Origin: Bacteroidota bacterium
Lineage (GTDB): Bacteria; Bacteroidota; Bacteroidia; Flavobacteriales_F; PHOS-HE28
Direction of reading: 5' to 3'
DNA length: 44,628 nucleotides
Assembly (NCBI GenBank): GCA_014584605.1
Contig: JACTMO010000041.1
Location: 1 to 44,628, forward strand
In this document: piece after piece, positions 21,652-29,955 of the stretch
How positions within the stretch are numbered: position 1 is the first letter of the stretch
How the letters are laid out: each line of letters starts with the position of its first letter
Translations under genes and position numbers: made by a program
Notes under the pieces: model-generated
Told to the model about the DNA's origin: nothing
Database searches by the model: none
Seen by the model: the letters and a program-made list of their open reading frames with translations, nothing else

Positions 21652-22188
21652 ATGCGCATGCTGCGGCACTTCATACTGGGCTTGGTGTTGGTGGCGGTCG
21701 CCTTGTGGATCGTGCGTGGGCCGATCTTTCGGGCGGTGGTACAATACCGCATCGTGGGTGAACGTGGCCCTGTTCGACCATTGCCGAGTTCAGCACAGGC
21801 ATCCATGGACTTGCATAGCGCTATGCGATCGGCCTTGGACACAACGGCCGTTCTTCTTCGGTTTTCCACCGGCGTGGTGAGCAATGACCCTGGCGACCTG
21901 CGCCATGGTGGACCGGCCAACTGCGTCGGCTACACAGCGCTCTCGGCTTCGCTCCTGCTTGGACATTTGAAACACGCAGGACTCGATGGACGGTATGAGG
22001 TGGACGCGGTCATTGGCAAGCTGTACATAGGCGAGATCGACCTCCATGGCTTTTTATCCAGCCCATTCTGGAAGGACCATGATGTGGTTCGCGTGAGAAA
22101 CAAGGAAACAGGGGAGGAGACCCTACTTGATCCCACGCTGTTCGATCATTTTGGAATTGATCGTGTTTCCGCCAGACCAGGCCATTGA
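21652..22188 (+). CDS. transglutaminase-like protein with membrane anchor
   Basis: 178 residues. One N-terminal transmembrane helix (HFILGLVLVAVALWIV). The soluble part holds GPANCVGYTALSA with Cys91, DHDVVRVRN with His143 and LLDPT with Asp160, at spacings typical of the Cys-His-Asp triad of transglutaminase-like folds. Assignment rests only on this pattern. It could be a cysteine protease, transglutaminase or a non-enzymatic homologue. ATG 21652 follows the copied ALDH end by nine bases. Confidence 0.6.
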   Translation: MRMLRHFILGLVLVAVALWIVRGPIFRAVVQYRIVGERGPVRPLPSSAQASMDLHSAMRSALDTTAVLLRFSTGVVSNDPGDLRHGGPANCVGYTALSASLLLGHLKHAGLDGRYEVDAVIGKLYIGEIDLHGFLSSPFWKDHDVVRVRNKETGEETLLDPTLFDHFGIDRVSARPGH

Positions 22189-22377
22189 ACGTCCCTGTGC
22201 GTACCGCTCCTGTACCCGCGCGAAGCAGGTCTTTCGTTGTGGTGGTCGGACCGGAGTGCTGTTACAGAGACGAGGACATTTTCCTTTGCGACGGCAGGGC
22301 GCACTCGCATACAGCACTTCACGCGCGGCATCACACGCGGTCCATCCAGAGGGTCGCATCCGAAGGGAGAGCTGAGA
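22189..22377. other. gap without a clear gene
   Basis: About 190 bases between the transglutaminase-like gene and the methyltransferase gene on the other strand. Several frames are open only because of high GC. In one frame HFTRGITRGPSRGSHPKG vaguely resembles a small cysteine/histidine-rich protein tail, but it is frame-broken and has no start. I see no RNA gene or terminator. Confidence 0.3.
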
Positions 22378-23049
22378 TCAGGCTGGTATGGTTGCCTTCT
22401 CCATCGTGGCCACGAACCACGTTCCACCACGGAACCAGTGCAATTGATGTGCGCGACCGGTCCGCGCCACTTCTTCGGAAGGGTCCATGTCCGGGTCGCC
22501 CAGCACGGTGCGTTCCAGCAGCCAACGGATCACGGGCATGGTGCGCCGGGTCAGCCAGTGGAGCCGCGGTGGCAAGCGACCGTCAAGCACCACGCAGCGG
22601 CCGCCGGGTCGAAGAAGCGCCCAAGCCTGTTGCAACGCCGCCTGTGGATCACCGAAACTGTTCAGGGAGAACTCGAACCAGATGCGGTCGTAGCCGATGG
22701 GATCCCGGTGTTGCAGGATGTTCGCGCACCACACGTCGACATTCTTGAGGCCATGCCGCACGCAAAGGTTCCGCGCCTTCGCGATCATCTTCGGTGAGAG
22801 ATCCACCGCTACCACGCGGCCGCCTGCGCCTACCATGGTCGCAAGCCGGGGCAGGCTCCTACCCAGCCCACAGCCCACCACCAACACGCGGTGGCCCGGC
22901 TGAAACATGAGTTGGGTCATGGCTTCGCGCCGTGCGGTGGTGGGAACGAGGAAGAGCTTCTCCAACCACGGGTAGCACCAGGCCACGCGGTCGTAGCGGG
23001 CGGCCACCCACTGCGGGTCCGATCGGGGGTTCGGGCGGGTGCGGTTCAT
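22378..23049 (-). CDS. class I SAM-dependent methyltransferase
   Basis: 223 residues. The N-terminal basic tail leads to YDRVAWCYPWLEKLFL, then motif I HRVLVVGCGLGRSLP near 50-65, RVVAVDLSPKM near 80-90 and RPGGRCVVLDG near 148-158, the standard Rossmann MTase layout, closest in style to UbiE-like methyltransferases. The substrate is unknown. No operon partner is apparent; the next gene is divergent, 155 bases away. Confidence 0.88.
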   Translation of the reverse strand: MNRTRPNPRSDPQWVAARYDRVAWCYPWLEKLFLVPTTARREAMTQLMFQPGHRVLVVGCGLGRSLPRLATMVGAGGRVVAVDLSPKMIAKARNLCVRHGLKNVDVWCANILQHRDPIGYDRIWFEFSLNSFGDPQAALQQAWALLRPGGRCVVLDGRLPPRLHWLTRRTMPVIRWLLERTVLGDPDMDPSEEVARTGRAHQLHWFRGGTWFVATMEKATIPA

Positions 23050-23204
23050 GGCGGGCGGTGCAAAGGTCCGTCCGGACCGCCCTGCGTGGTTCGGTGTTGT
23101 CGGGGTGGCACCGCCCCGTGGTCCCGTCCGGCGTACCGCCGCGGCAAGTCACCCGATCGCCAGCATCTTTGCCGGACACGGCACCACCGCTTGATGAAGC
23201 GGCG

Positions 23205-23561
23205 ATGGCCGACCACCTGATGCCCATGGATCCGATCACCTGGCACGACTTCGAGAAGGTCCAGCTCTGCGTGGGCGCCGTGCTTGCTGCGGAGGACCTG
23301 CCCAACGCGCGCAAACCGGCCTACGTGCTCACCATCGACTTCGGCCCGCACGGCATCAAGCGCAGCAGCGCGCAGATCGCCAAGCATTACACCAAGGAAG
23401 AGCTGATCGGCCGTCAGGTGGTGGCGGTCATCAACTTCCCGCCCAAGCAGATCGGCACGGTGAGGAGCGAGTGCCTGGTCACCGGTTTCGCTGATGCGAA
23501 CGGCGATATCGTGCTCACGGCCGTGGAGCGGCCGTTGCCCAATGGGGCCCGGCTGATGTGA
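23205..23561 (+). CDS. CsaA/tRNA-binding-domain protein
   Basis: 118 residues: PITWHDFEKVQLCVGAVLAAEDLP then KPAYVLTIDFG, KRSSAQIAKHYTKEELIG, VVAVINFPPKQIG and a late LPNGARLM. This is the CsaA/EMAP-like OB-fold tRNA-binding domain, as a stand-alone protein; family members bind tRNA or act as secretion chaperones. Both ATG 23205 and ATG 23226 are usable; the latter gives the family's usual 112 residues. Confidence 0.9.
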   Translation: MADHLMPMDPITWHDFEKVQLCVGAVLAAEDLPNARKPAYVLTIDFGPHGIKRSSAQIAKHYTKEELIGRQVVAVINFPPKQIGTVRSECLVTGFADANGDIVLTAVERPLPNGARLM

Positions 23562-23610
23562 CCGGCGCGAGGTGGCTCCATCGGGCGGTGCGATCGCCGT
23601 TCTTCGCACC

Positions 23611-24060
23611 ATGGAACTGGGACCGATGTGGGAGGGGCTGGGCCTTCCGGGCTTGTTCCTGGCCAGTTTCCTTGCGGCCACCGTTCTGCCGTTGAGCAGC
23701 GAGGCCTTGCTGGCGGCCATGGCGATGGGGCCCTGGTCGTGGACCGCCCTGTGGGCCACGGCGAGCCTGGGCAACACCTTGGGCGGCCTTTCGAGCTACG
23801 GGCTGGGCAGGCTGGGCGAGCTGCAACGCCTGGCGCGCTGGACCGGTGCGGACCCGGCGAAGGCGATGGCCTGGGCGGAACGGATGCGCCCTTTCGGTGC
23901 CTGGGCCGCCCTGCTGTGCTGGCTGCCGGTGGTGGGGGACCCCATCGCCATCGCGCTGGGCCTGTTGCGCACGGACCCGTGGGTCACGGCGCTGCTCATG
24001 TTCATCGGGAAGGCGGCGCGCTACGCAGTATTGCTGGGGGCCTTGCGCGCGGTGGCCTGA
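23611..24060 (+). CDS. YqaA family membrane protein (DedA-like)
   Basis: 149 residues with four hydrophobic segments. LGLPGLFLASFLAATVLPLSSEALLAAM matches the re-entrant helix and loop of the YqaA/DedA group, followed by NTLGGLSSYGLGR, WLPVVGDPIAIALG and a final membrane helix. DedA-like proteins are membrane transport proteins involved in lipid carrier recycling and related roles; for YqaA the substrate is unknown. Starts at ATG 23611. It converges on and overlaps the LOG-family gene by 40 bases. Confidence 0.87.
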   Translation: MELGPMWEGLGLPGLFLASFLAATVLPLSSEALLAAMAMGPWSWTALWATASLGNTLGGLSSYGLGRLGELQRLARWTGADPAKAMAWAERMRPFGAWAALLCWLPVVGDPIAIALGLLRTDPWVTALLMFIGKAARYAVLLGALRAVA

Positions 24061-24812
24061 GCGGGCCGGCGACCGTTGGCACGCTGTTCCAGGAACCACC
24101 ACTTCGGGGTGTCCTTGCGTTGGCGCGCCGCCTGCCACATGGCCACCAGCCGGTCCTGCAGGAGCTCCGTGGCCTCCTCCACGTTGTCCGCCACGAACAC
24201 GAACTCGAGCTCGCGACGACCGATGGTGCCCTCGGCCACCATGCGCTCGAGCTGCTGGAGCATCGGCCCCCAGTAGTCCTTGCCATAGAGCAGGATGGGG
24301 AAGTCCTTCACCTTGCCGGTCTGGATAAGGGTGATGGTCTCGAAGAGCTCGTCCAGCGTGCCTGCACCTCCGGGCATCACCACGAAGCAGATGCTGTACT
24401 TCACCAGCAGCACCTTGCGCACGAAGAAGCGTTCGAAGGTGAGGCTGACATCGAGGAAGGGGTTGGCGGCCTGCTCGTGCGGGAGCACGATGTTGCAGCC
24501 CACGCTCCGGGCGCCCACGTCGCGTGCACCACGGTTGGCGGCCTCCATGATGCCGGGTCCACCGCCGGTCATGATGGTGAAGCCCACGCGCCCGATGCGC
24601 CGCGCCAGCTCCCGGGCGTCGGCGTAGTAGGGGTGGTCCTCCTTGAAGCGTGCACTGCCGAAGAAGGTGACGCAGGGGCCCACGAAGTGCAGCTTGCGGA
24701 AGCCGCGGACGAACTCCCGGGCGATGCTGGCCACGGTGAGGAGCTCCTGCCAGCGGCTGCGCGGGCCTTCGAGGAAACGCAGGTCGATGGGGCGTGAGGG
24801 GGTTTTGGACAT
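24021..24812 (-). CDS. LOG family protein (cytokinin riboside phosphoribohydrolase-like)
   Basis: 263 residues. Core motifs of the LOG/TIGR00730 (formerly lysine decarboxylase-like) family: TFFGSARFKEDHPYY near 48, MTGGGPGIMEAANRGA near 81-96, and PGGAGTLDELFETITL near 145-160. These enzymes release ribose phosphate from nucleotides. The C-terminus is longer than minimal LOG proteins and highly basic. It runs convergently into the YqaA-like gene, overlapping its last 40 bases. Confidence 0.9.
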   Translation of the reverse strand: MSKTPSRPIDLRFLEGPRSRWQELLTVASIAREFVRGFRKLHFVGPCVTFFGSARFKEDHPYYADARELARRIGRVGFTIMTGGGPGIMEAANRGARDVGARSVGCNIVLPHEQAANPFLDVSLTFERFFVRKVLLVKYSICFVVMPGGAGTLDELFETITLIQTGKVKDFPILLYGKDYWGPMLQQLERMVAEGTIGRRELEFVFVADNVEEATELLQDRLVAMWQAARQRKDTPKWWFLEQRANGRRPAQATARKAPSNTA

Positions 24813-24914
24813 GTGCGGCCGGACGGGCCAAGGTACCCAGTTGACCTGCGGGCGGTGGCCCGGGGAAATGATAAATAGTTGTTAAGGCAGCTGGCATGCG
24901 ATGTGGGTCATTCT

Positions 24915-25244
24915 ATGTTCGCCGCCGCTTTGGCGATGCCCACCGGAACGCACCCTTGGTTGAAGCGCTTGATGCTGGCCAGCATGCTGATGCTGGGCCT
25001 GCAGCTGTGCCTGCCGCTCTCCGTGCAGGCCACGGTCCTGTCGGTGGATGTCATCGGCCTCGGCGTGAAGGACCCCACCGACAAGCCCGGCCTGCAGCCC
25101 GACCTTGACCTTCCGCCGCACCAGGTGGCACGCGTGCTGCCTCCCGTGCGGTCGGTGGTGCCCGGCGGCGGTTGCCCGCGCCGGGAGCGCGCCTCCCTTC
25201 CCCCGGTCCTGCCGGTGTGCGGGTACCACCCCTCGGCCCCCTGA
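24915..25244 (+). CDS. putative small exported protein upstream of efflux operon
   Basis: 109 residues with a signal-like helix (LKRLMLASMLMLGLQLCLPLSVQA) and a proline-rich remainder with a few cysteines. No family recognised. It is the only reasonable frame between the LOG gene and the efflux adaptor and lies 159 bases upstream of it in the same direction. It may be a small periplasmic partner or a chance frame in GC-rich DNA. Confidence 0.4.
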   Translation: MFAAALAMPTGTHPWLKRLMLASMLMLGLQLCLPLSVQATVLSVDVIGLGVKDPTDKPGLQPDLDLPPHQVARVLPPVRSVVPGGGCPRRERASLPPVLPVCGYHPSAP

Positions 25245-25402
25245 TGCCTGTACCGACCCGGCGCTGAGCCGGGCGTCGCCGCGTGTCCATGTGGACGTGC
25301 GGCGGCTGCGCGATGCGGTCCCCTGCGATCCGTATCGAATGCAGTTCCGGTGCCCGCCAGGTCGCGGGACCGCCTTTCCCCCGATCCCGATCATCCCAAC
25401 CC

Positions 25403-26593
25403 ATGTTCCGTTCCATCGGTCATCAAGCTCGTTCCGTCGTCGTCCCACCGGGTGCTGTTCCATGCCGCCTGGTACCGTGGTCGCGCGTTCCGCCGTTCCG
25501 CACCGTCCGCCTCGCCCTGCCGCTGACCGCCCTTGCCGTGCTGATCGCAGGCTGCGGGGCCCATCCGGCCGAGGAGCATCACGAGGGCCATGAATTGGGC
25601 CGCTTCCAGGCCAGCACGCCGTACCGGACGGACACCGTGGTGTTGCAGGAGTACGTGTGCCAGGTCCATTCGGTGCAGCACATCGAGGTGCGGGCCCTGG
25701 AGAAGGGCTACCTGCAGGACGTGCTCGTGGATGAGGGCCAGCAGGTGAAGGAGGGGCAGCTCATGTTCCGGATCCGCCCGGTGCTGTACCAGGCCGAGGT
25801 GAAGCGGGCGGAGGCCGAGGCGGAGTACGCCGGCATCGAATACCGCAACACCAAGGCGCTCGCCGACAGCAACGTGGTCTCCCCGAACGAACTGGCGCTG
25901 GCCGAGGCCCGCTACGACAAGGCGAAGGCCGAGCTGGTCGCCGCACAGGCCCACCTGGGCTTCACCGAGATCACGGCCCCCTTCAACGGGATCGTGGGCC
26001 GCTTCCACGTGCGGAAGGGCAGCCTGCTCGACGAGGGCGAGCTGCTCACCGAGCTCAGCGACAACAGTTCCATGTGGGTGTACTTCAACGTGCCCGAGGC
26101 GGAATACCTGGCCTATGCCCGCGACAAGGAGGCGGGGCGGGGCACCCAGGTGCGCCTCATGCTTGCCGACACCGAGATCTTCCAGCAGGTCGGGGAGGTC
26201 ACGGCCGTGGAATCCGATTTCAACAACCAGACCGGCAACATCGCCTTCCGGGCCACCTTCCCCAATCCCGCCGGGTTGTTGCGCCATGGGCAGACGGGCA
26301 ACATACTGATGGGGCGGCGGCTCACGGACGTGCTGCTGGTGCCGCAGAAGGCCACCTTCGAGGTGCTCGATCACCGCTACGTGTTCAAGGTGGGGGATGA
26401 CGGCGTTGTGCAAACCACCCGCATCGAGGTGGGCCCGGAGCTGCAGCACCTGTTCGTGGTGAACAAGGGGCTCGGCAAGGATGATCGCTTCCTGCTGGAG
26501 GGGCTGCGCAAGGTGAAGGACAAGGACAAGGTGGAGTGCGCATACCTGCCGCCGGACTCGGTGATGAAGCACTTGGAGCTGTACGCTGAATGA
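25403..26593 (+). CDS. RND efflux periplasmic adaptor (membrane fusion protein)
   Basis: 396 residues. A lipoprotein signal with lipobox (ALAVLIAGC) is followed by a histidine-rich patch (HPAEEHHEGHELG) and the adaptor hairpin. HIEVRALEKGYLQDVLVDEGQQVKEGQLMFRIRP is the biotinyl-lipoyl-like first half, a coiled coil follows to about residue 195, and then ITAPFNGIVGRFHVRKGSLLDEG is the second half. The histidine patch could suggest metal response but is short. It links the pump to the outer-membrane channel. First gene of the tripartite operon with the RND pump and TolC-type channel. ATG 25403 is chosen because the lipobox follows at a normal distance. Confidence 0.92.
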   Translation: MFRSIGHQARSVVVPPGAVPCRLVPWSRVPPFRTVRLALPLTALAVLIAGCGAHPAEEHHEGHELGRFQASTPYRTDTVVLQEYVCQVHSVQHIEVRALEKGYLQDVLVDEGQQVKEGQLMFRIRPVLYQAEVKRAEAEAEYAGIEYRNTKALADSNVVSPNELALAEARYDKAKAELVAAQAHLGFTEITAPFNGIVGRFHVRKGSLLDEGELLTELSDNSSMWVYFNVPEAEYLAYARDKEAGRGTQVRLMLADTEIFQQVGEVTAVESDFNNQTGNIAFRATFPNPAGLLRHGQTGNILMGRRLTDVLLVPQKATFEVLDHRYVFKVGDDGVVQTTRIEVGPELQHLFVVNKGLGKDDRFLLEGLRKVKDKDKVECAYLPPDSVMKHLELYAE

Positions 26594-26605
26594 ATGCGTG
26601 AATGC

Positions 26606-26692
26606 TTCACCACAGAGGCACAGCGAACACAGAGGGAAGGGCCAGCTCTCCGCAATTGCGTTTCTCCGCGCCCTCTGTGCCTCTGTGGTGAA
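26606..26692. repeat. 87-base intercistronic palindrome
   Basis: TTCACCACAGAGGCACAG (26606-26623) is exactly complementary to 26675-26692, with additional pairing inside (GAGGG/CCCTC). This kind of CCACAGAGGCACAG palindrome is a dispersed intergenic repeat in many bacterial genomes. Here it lies between the adaptor and pump genes inside an operon, so its RNA hairpin could set the relative expression of the two. Confidence 0.85.
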
Positions 26693-26715
26693 CCTATCCC
26701 CAACCTCTTCGATCC

Positions 26716-29700
26716 ATGTTCAGGAACTTCATCCAGCGGCCCGTCCTGGCCATCGTCATCTCGGTGCTCATACTGTTCGTCGGTGGGCTGGCCATGGAAC
26801 AGCTGCCCACGGCGCAGTTCCCCGAGATCGCGCCTACGACGGTGAACATCTTCATCGCCTATCCGGGTGCCAGTGCCGACGTGCTCACCAAGAGCACCAT
26901 CATCCAGTTGGAGACGGCGATCAACGGGGTGCAGGGCATGCGCTACATCGCCAGCGACGCCACCAGCGCGGGGGAGGGCACCATCCGGGTGATCTTCGAG
27001 CCGGGCACCGATCCCAACGAGGCGGTGGTGCGGGTGAAGACGCGCGTAGACCAGGTGATGCCCAACCTGCCGGTGCTGGTGCAGCGCGAGGGGGTGGTCA
27101 TCACCCCGGTGCAGCCCAGCATGCTCATGTACGTGAACCTTTACGGCGACGGCGGGGACGCGGATGAGCTCTTCCTGTACAACTACGCTTATACGCAGTT
27201 GATCCCCGAGATCCAGCGGATCCCGGGCGTGGCCCAGGCGCAGATCCTGGGCAGCCGCAAGTATGCCATGCGGGTGTGGCTGAAGCCCGACCGCATGCGG
27301 GCCTACAACATCAGCGCCGAGGAAGTGATGAAGGCCATGGAGGAGCAGAGCCTGATCGCCCGGCCGGGACGACTGGGCCAGAGCTCGGGCATCAACGCGC
27401 AGGCGCTGGAGTACGTGCTCATCTACCAGGGGCAGTTCAACGAGCCCGAGCAGTACCGCAACATCATCATCCGCGCCAACGAGGAAGGGGAGGCCATCAA
27501 GCTCCGCGACATCGCCGACGTGGAGCTGGGCAGCGAGTTCTTCGACATCTATTCCAACCTCGACGGCCGGCCCTCCGCCTCGATCGTGCTGAAGCAGACG
27601 CTGGGCAGCAACGCCACCGAGGTGATCCACCGGGTGAAGGAGACGCTGAAGGCGCAGTCCGCCTTCATGCCGCCCGGCGTGGACTACAAGGTGAGCTACG
27701 ATGTCTCCACCTTCCTGGACGCCTCCATCGAGCAGGTGCTGCACACCCTGCGCGACGCCTTCATCCTGGTGGCCCTGGTGGTCTTCATCTTCCTGGGCGA
27801 CTGGCGGTCCACGCTCATCCCCATCATCGCCGTGCCGGTGTCGTTGATCGGCGCCTTCTTCGTGATGCAGCTCTTCGGCCTGTCGATCAACCTGATCACG
27901 CTCTTCGCCCTGGTGCTCGCCATCGGCATCGTGGTGGACAACGCCATCGTGGTGGTGGAGGCGGTGCATGCGCGGATGGAGGAGAAGCACCTGATGCCCT
28001 ATGCCGCCGTGAAGGAGGTGATGAACGAGATCGGAGGCGCCATCATCGCCATCACGCTGGTGATGGTCTCGGTCTTCATCCCGATCTCGTTCATGACGGG
28101 CCCGGTGGGTGTGTTCTACCGGCAGTTCTCCATCACCATGGCGGGGTCCATCGTCATCTCCGCCGTGGTGGCGCTCACGCTCACGCCGGTGCTCTGCGCC
28201 ATGCTCATGAAGCCGCACCACGGCGCGCGCCGAAGGTCGATCCTCGACCGGGGCATCGATGCCTTCAACCGCTGGTTCGAGCGGCTCACCGGACGCTATG
28301 TGGCGGTGCTCAACCGGATCGTCGTACGCCGCGTGCTCACCTTCGGCGTGCTGGTCGGCTCCTGCGCGGCGATCTGGCTCACCAACGAGGTGCTGCCTGC
28401 GGGCTTCATCCCCAGCGAGGACCAGGGCACCATCTACGCCATCGTACAGACGCCCCCGGGGTCCACGCTGGAGACCACCAACGAGGCGGCGCGCGACCTG
28501 CAGCGGATCTGCGAGGAGATCCCCGAAGTGGCCTCGGTGTCGTCGCTCGCGGGCTACGAGATCATGACCGAGGGACGGGGCTCCAACGCGGGCACCTGCC
28601 TGATCGACCTCAAGCCCTGGAACGAGCGCGACAAGAACGTGAACGAGGTGATGGAGGAGCTCGAGGAGAGGACCCGGGACCTGGGGGCTGTGATCGAGTT
28701 CTTCGAGCCGCCCGCCGTGCCCGGCTTCGGCTCCTCCGGCGGCTTCTCCCTACGGATGATCGACAAGACCAACGGCGCGGACTACCACGAGTTCGAGCGG
28801 ATCAACAACGCGTTCATGGCCGCGCTCGCGGAACGCAAGGAGCTCACCGGGCTGTTCACGTTCTACGCGGCCAACTTCCCCCAGTACGAGATGATCATCG
28901 ACAACGACCTGGCGATGCAGAAGGGCGTGAGCATCGGCAAGGCGGTGGAGAACCTGAACATTCTGATCGGGAGCACCTACGAGCAGGGTTTCATCCGGTT
29001 CGGGCGCTTCTTCAAGGTGTACACCCAGGCCGCGCCCGAGTACCGGCGCTATCCGTCCGACCTCACCGGCCTGTTCGTGAAGAACGAGGAAGGGGAGATG
29101 GTGCCGTACTCGTCCTTCATGCGGTTCGAGAAGCGTCTCGGCCCCAACGAGATCACGCGGTACAACATGTACAACTCGGCCACCATCCGGGGTCTGCCGG
29201 TGGAGGGCTACACCAGCGGCGACGCCATTCGCGCGATCCAGGAGGTGGCCAAAGAGACCCTGCCGCGCGGCTACGACATCGCGTGGGAGGGCCTGTCGTA
29301 CGACGAGGCCCGACGCGGCAACGAGGCCGTGTGGATCTTCCTCGTGGTGCTCGTCTTCGTGTACCTGGTGCTGGCCGCGCAATACGAGAGCTTCATCCTT
29401 CCGCTGGTGGTGATCCTCTCCCTGCCCGTCGGTGTGCTGGGCTCCTTCCTGCTGCTGAAGGCCATGGGGCTGGCCAACGATGTGTACGCGCAGATCGGCA
29501 TCATCATGCTCATCGGTCTGCTGGGCAAGAACGCGGTGCTGATCGTCGAGTTCGCGGTGCAGCGGCAGCGCGCGGGGGCCACTGTGCTGGAGGCCACCAT
29601 CGAGGGGTCGAAGGCGCGTTTCCGCCCGATCCTCATGACCTCGTTCGCCTTTGTCGCCGGCCTGGTGCCCCTGGTGGCGGCCACCGGTGCGGGGGCCATC

Positions 29701-29955
29701 GGCAACCGCACCATCGGCTCCTCGGCCCTGGGCGGCATGCTGGTGGGCACCGTGCTGGGCGTGCTGCTGATCCCCGGCCTCTACTACGTGTTCGCCGACC
29801 TGATCAAGGGCCGCAAGCTGATCAGCGATGAACGCGATGAACCGGTGTCGGAACAGTTCGTGCGCCGAGCCCAGGAGGCCAGCGACACCAAGGAGACGAT
29901 CCGTGCGCTGATGGCCCGGGTGAACGACCTCTTGAAACGCAGGAAGGAACCATGA
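26716..29955 (+). CDS. RND multidrug efflux pump (HAE-1/AcrB type)
   Basis: 1079 residues, full length for an inner-membrane RND pump. It starts MFRNFIQRPVLAIVIS (first helix) and has the usual two halves with large periplasmic loops and twelve helices. Three proton-relay residues are present: Asp408 in GIVVDNAIVVVE, Lys938 in GLLGKNAVLIVEF and Arg970 in FRPILMTSF, with a Thr near 975. The second Asp usual in AcrB (DD) is Asn409 here (confirmed by codons GAC AAC), a rather unusual variant. Family members export drugs, detergents and bile-salt-like compounds using the proton gradient. Its stop overlaps the channel gene start. Confidence 0.94.
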   Translation: MFRNFIQRPVLAIVISVLILFVGGLAMEQLPTAQFPEIAPTTVNIFIAYPGASADVLTKSTIIQLETAINGVQGMRYIASDATSAGEGTIRVIFEPGTDPNEAVVRVKTRVDQVMPNLPVLVQREGVVITPVQPSMLMYVNLYGDGGDADELFLYNYAYTQLIPEIQRIPGVAQAQILGSRKYAMRVWLKPDRMRAYNISAEEVMKAMEEQSLIARPGRLGQSSGINAQALEYVLIYQGQFNEPEQYRNIIIRANEEGEAIKLRDIADVELGSEFFDIYSNLDGRPSASIVLKQTLGSNATEVIHRVKETLKAQSAFMPPGVDYKVSYDVSTFLDASIEQVLHTLRDAFILVALVVFIFLGDWRSTLIPIIAVPVSLIGAFFVMQLFGLSINLITLFALVLAIGIVVDNAIVVVEAVHARMEEKHLMPYAAVKEVMNEIGGAIIAITLVMVSVFIPISFMTGPVGVFYRQFSITMAGSIVISAVVALTLTPVLCAMLMKPHHGARRRSILDRGIDAFNRWFERLTGRYVAVLNRIVVRRVLTFGVLVGSCAAIWLTNEVLPAGFIPSEDQGTIYAIVQTPPGSTLETTNEAARDLQRICEEIPEVASVSSLAGYEIMTEGRGSNAGTCLIDLKPWNERDKNVNEVMEELEERTRDLGAVIEFFEPPAVPGFGSSGGFSLRMIDKTNGADYHEFERINNAFMAALAERKELTGLFTFYAANFPQYEMIIDNDLAMQKGVSIGKAVENLNILIGSTYEQGFIRFGRFFKVYTQAAPEYRRYPSDLTGLFVKNEEGEMVPYSSFMRFEKRLGPNEITRYNMYNSATIRGLPVEGYTSGDAIRAIQEVAKETLPRGYDIAWEGLSYDEARRGNEAVWIFLVVLVFVYLVLAAQYESFILPLVVILSLPVGVLGSFLLLKAMGLANDVYAQIGIIMLIGLLGKNAVLIVEFAVQRQRAGATVLEATIEGSKARFRPILMTSFAFVAGLVPLVAATGAGAIGNRTIGSSALGGMLVGTVLGVLLIPGLYYVFADLIKGRKLISDERDEPVSEQFVRRAQEASDTKETIRALMARVNDLLKRRKEP

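Noticed and set aside
22185..22748. Plus-strand frame across the gap and opposite the methyltransferase gene
   Set aside because: Most of it is antisense to a clear methyltransferase; the gap part has no start or consistent frame.
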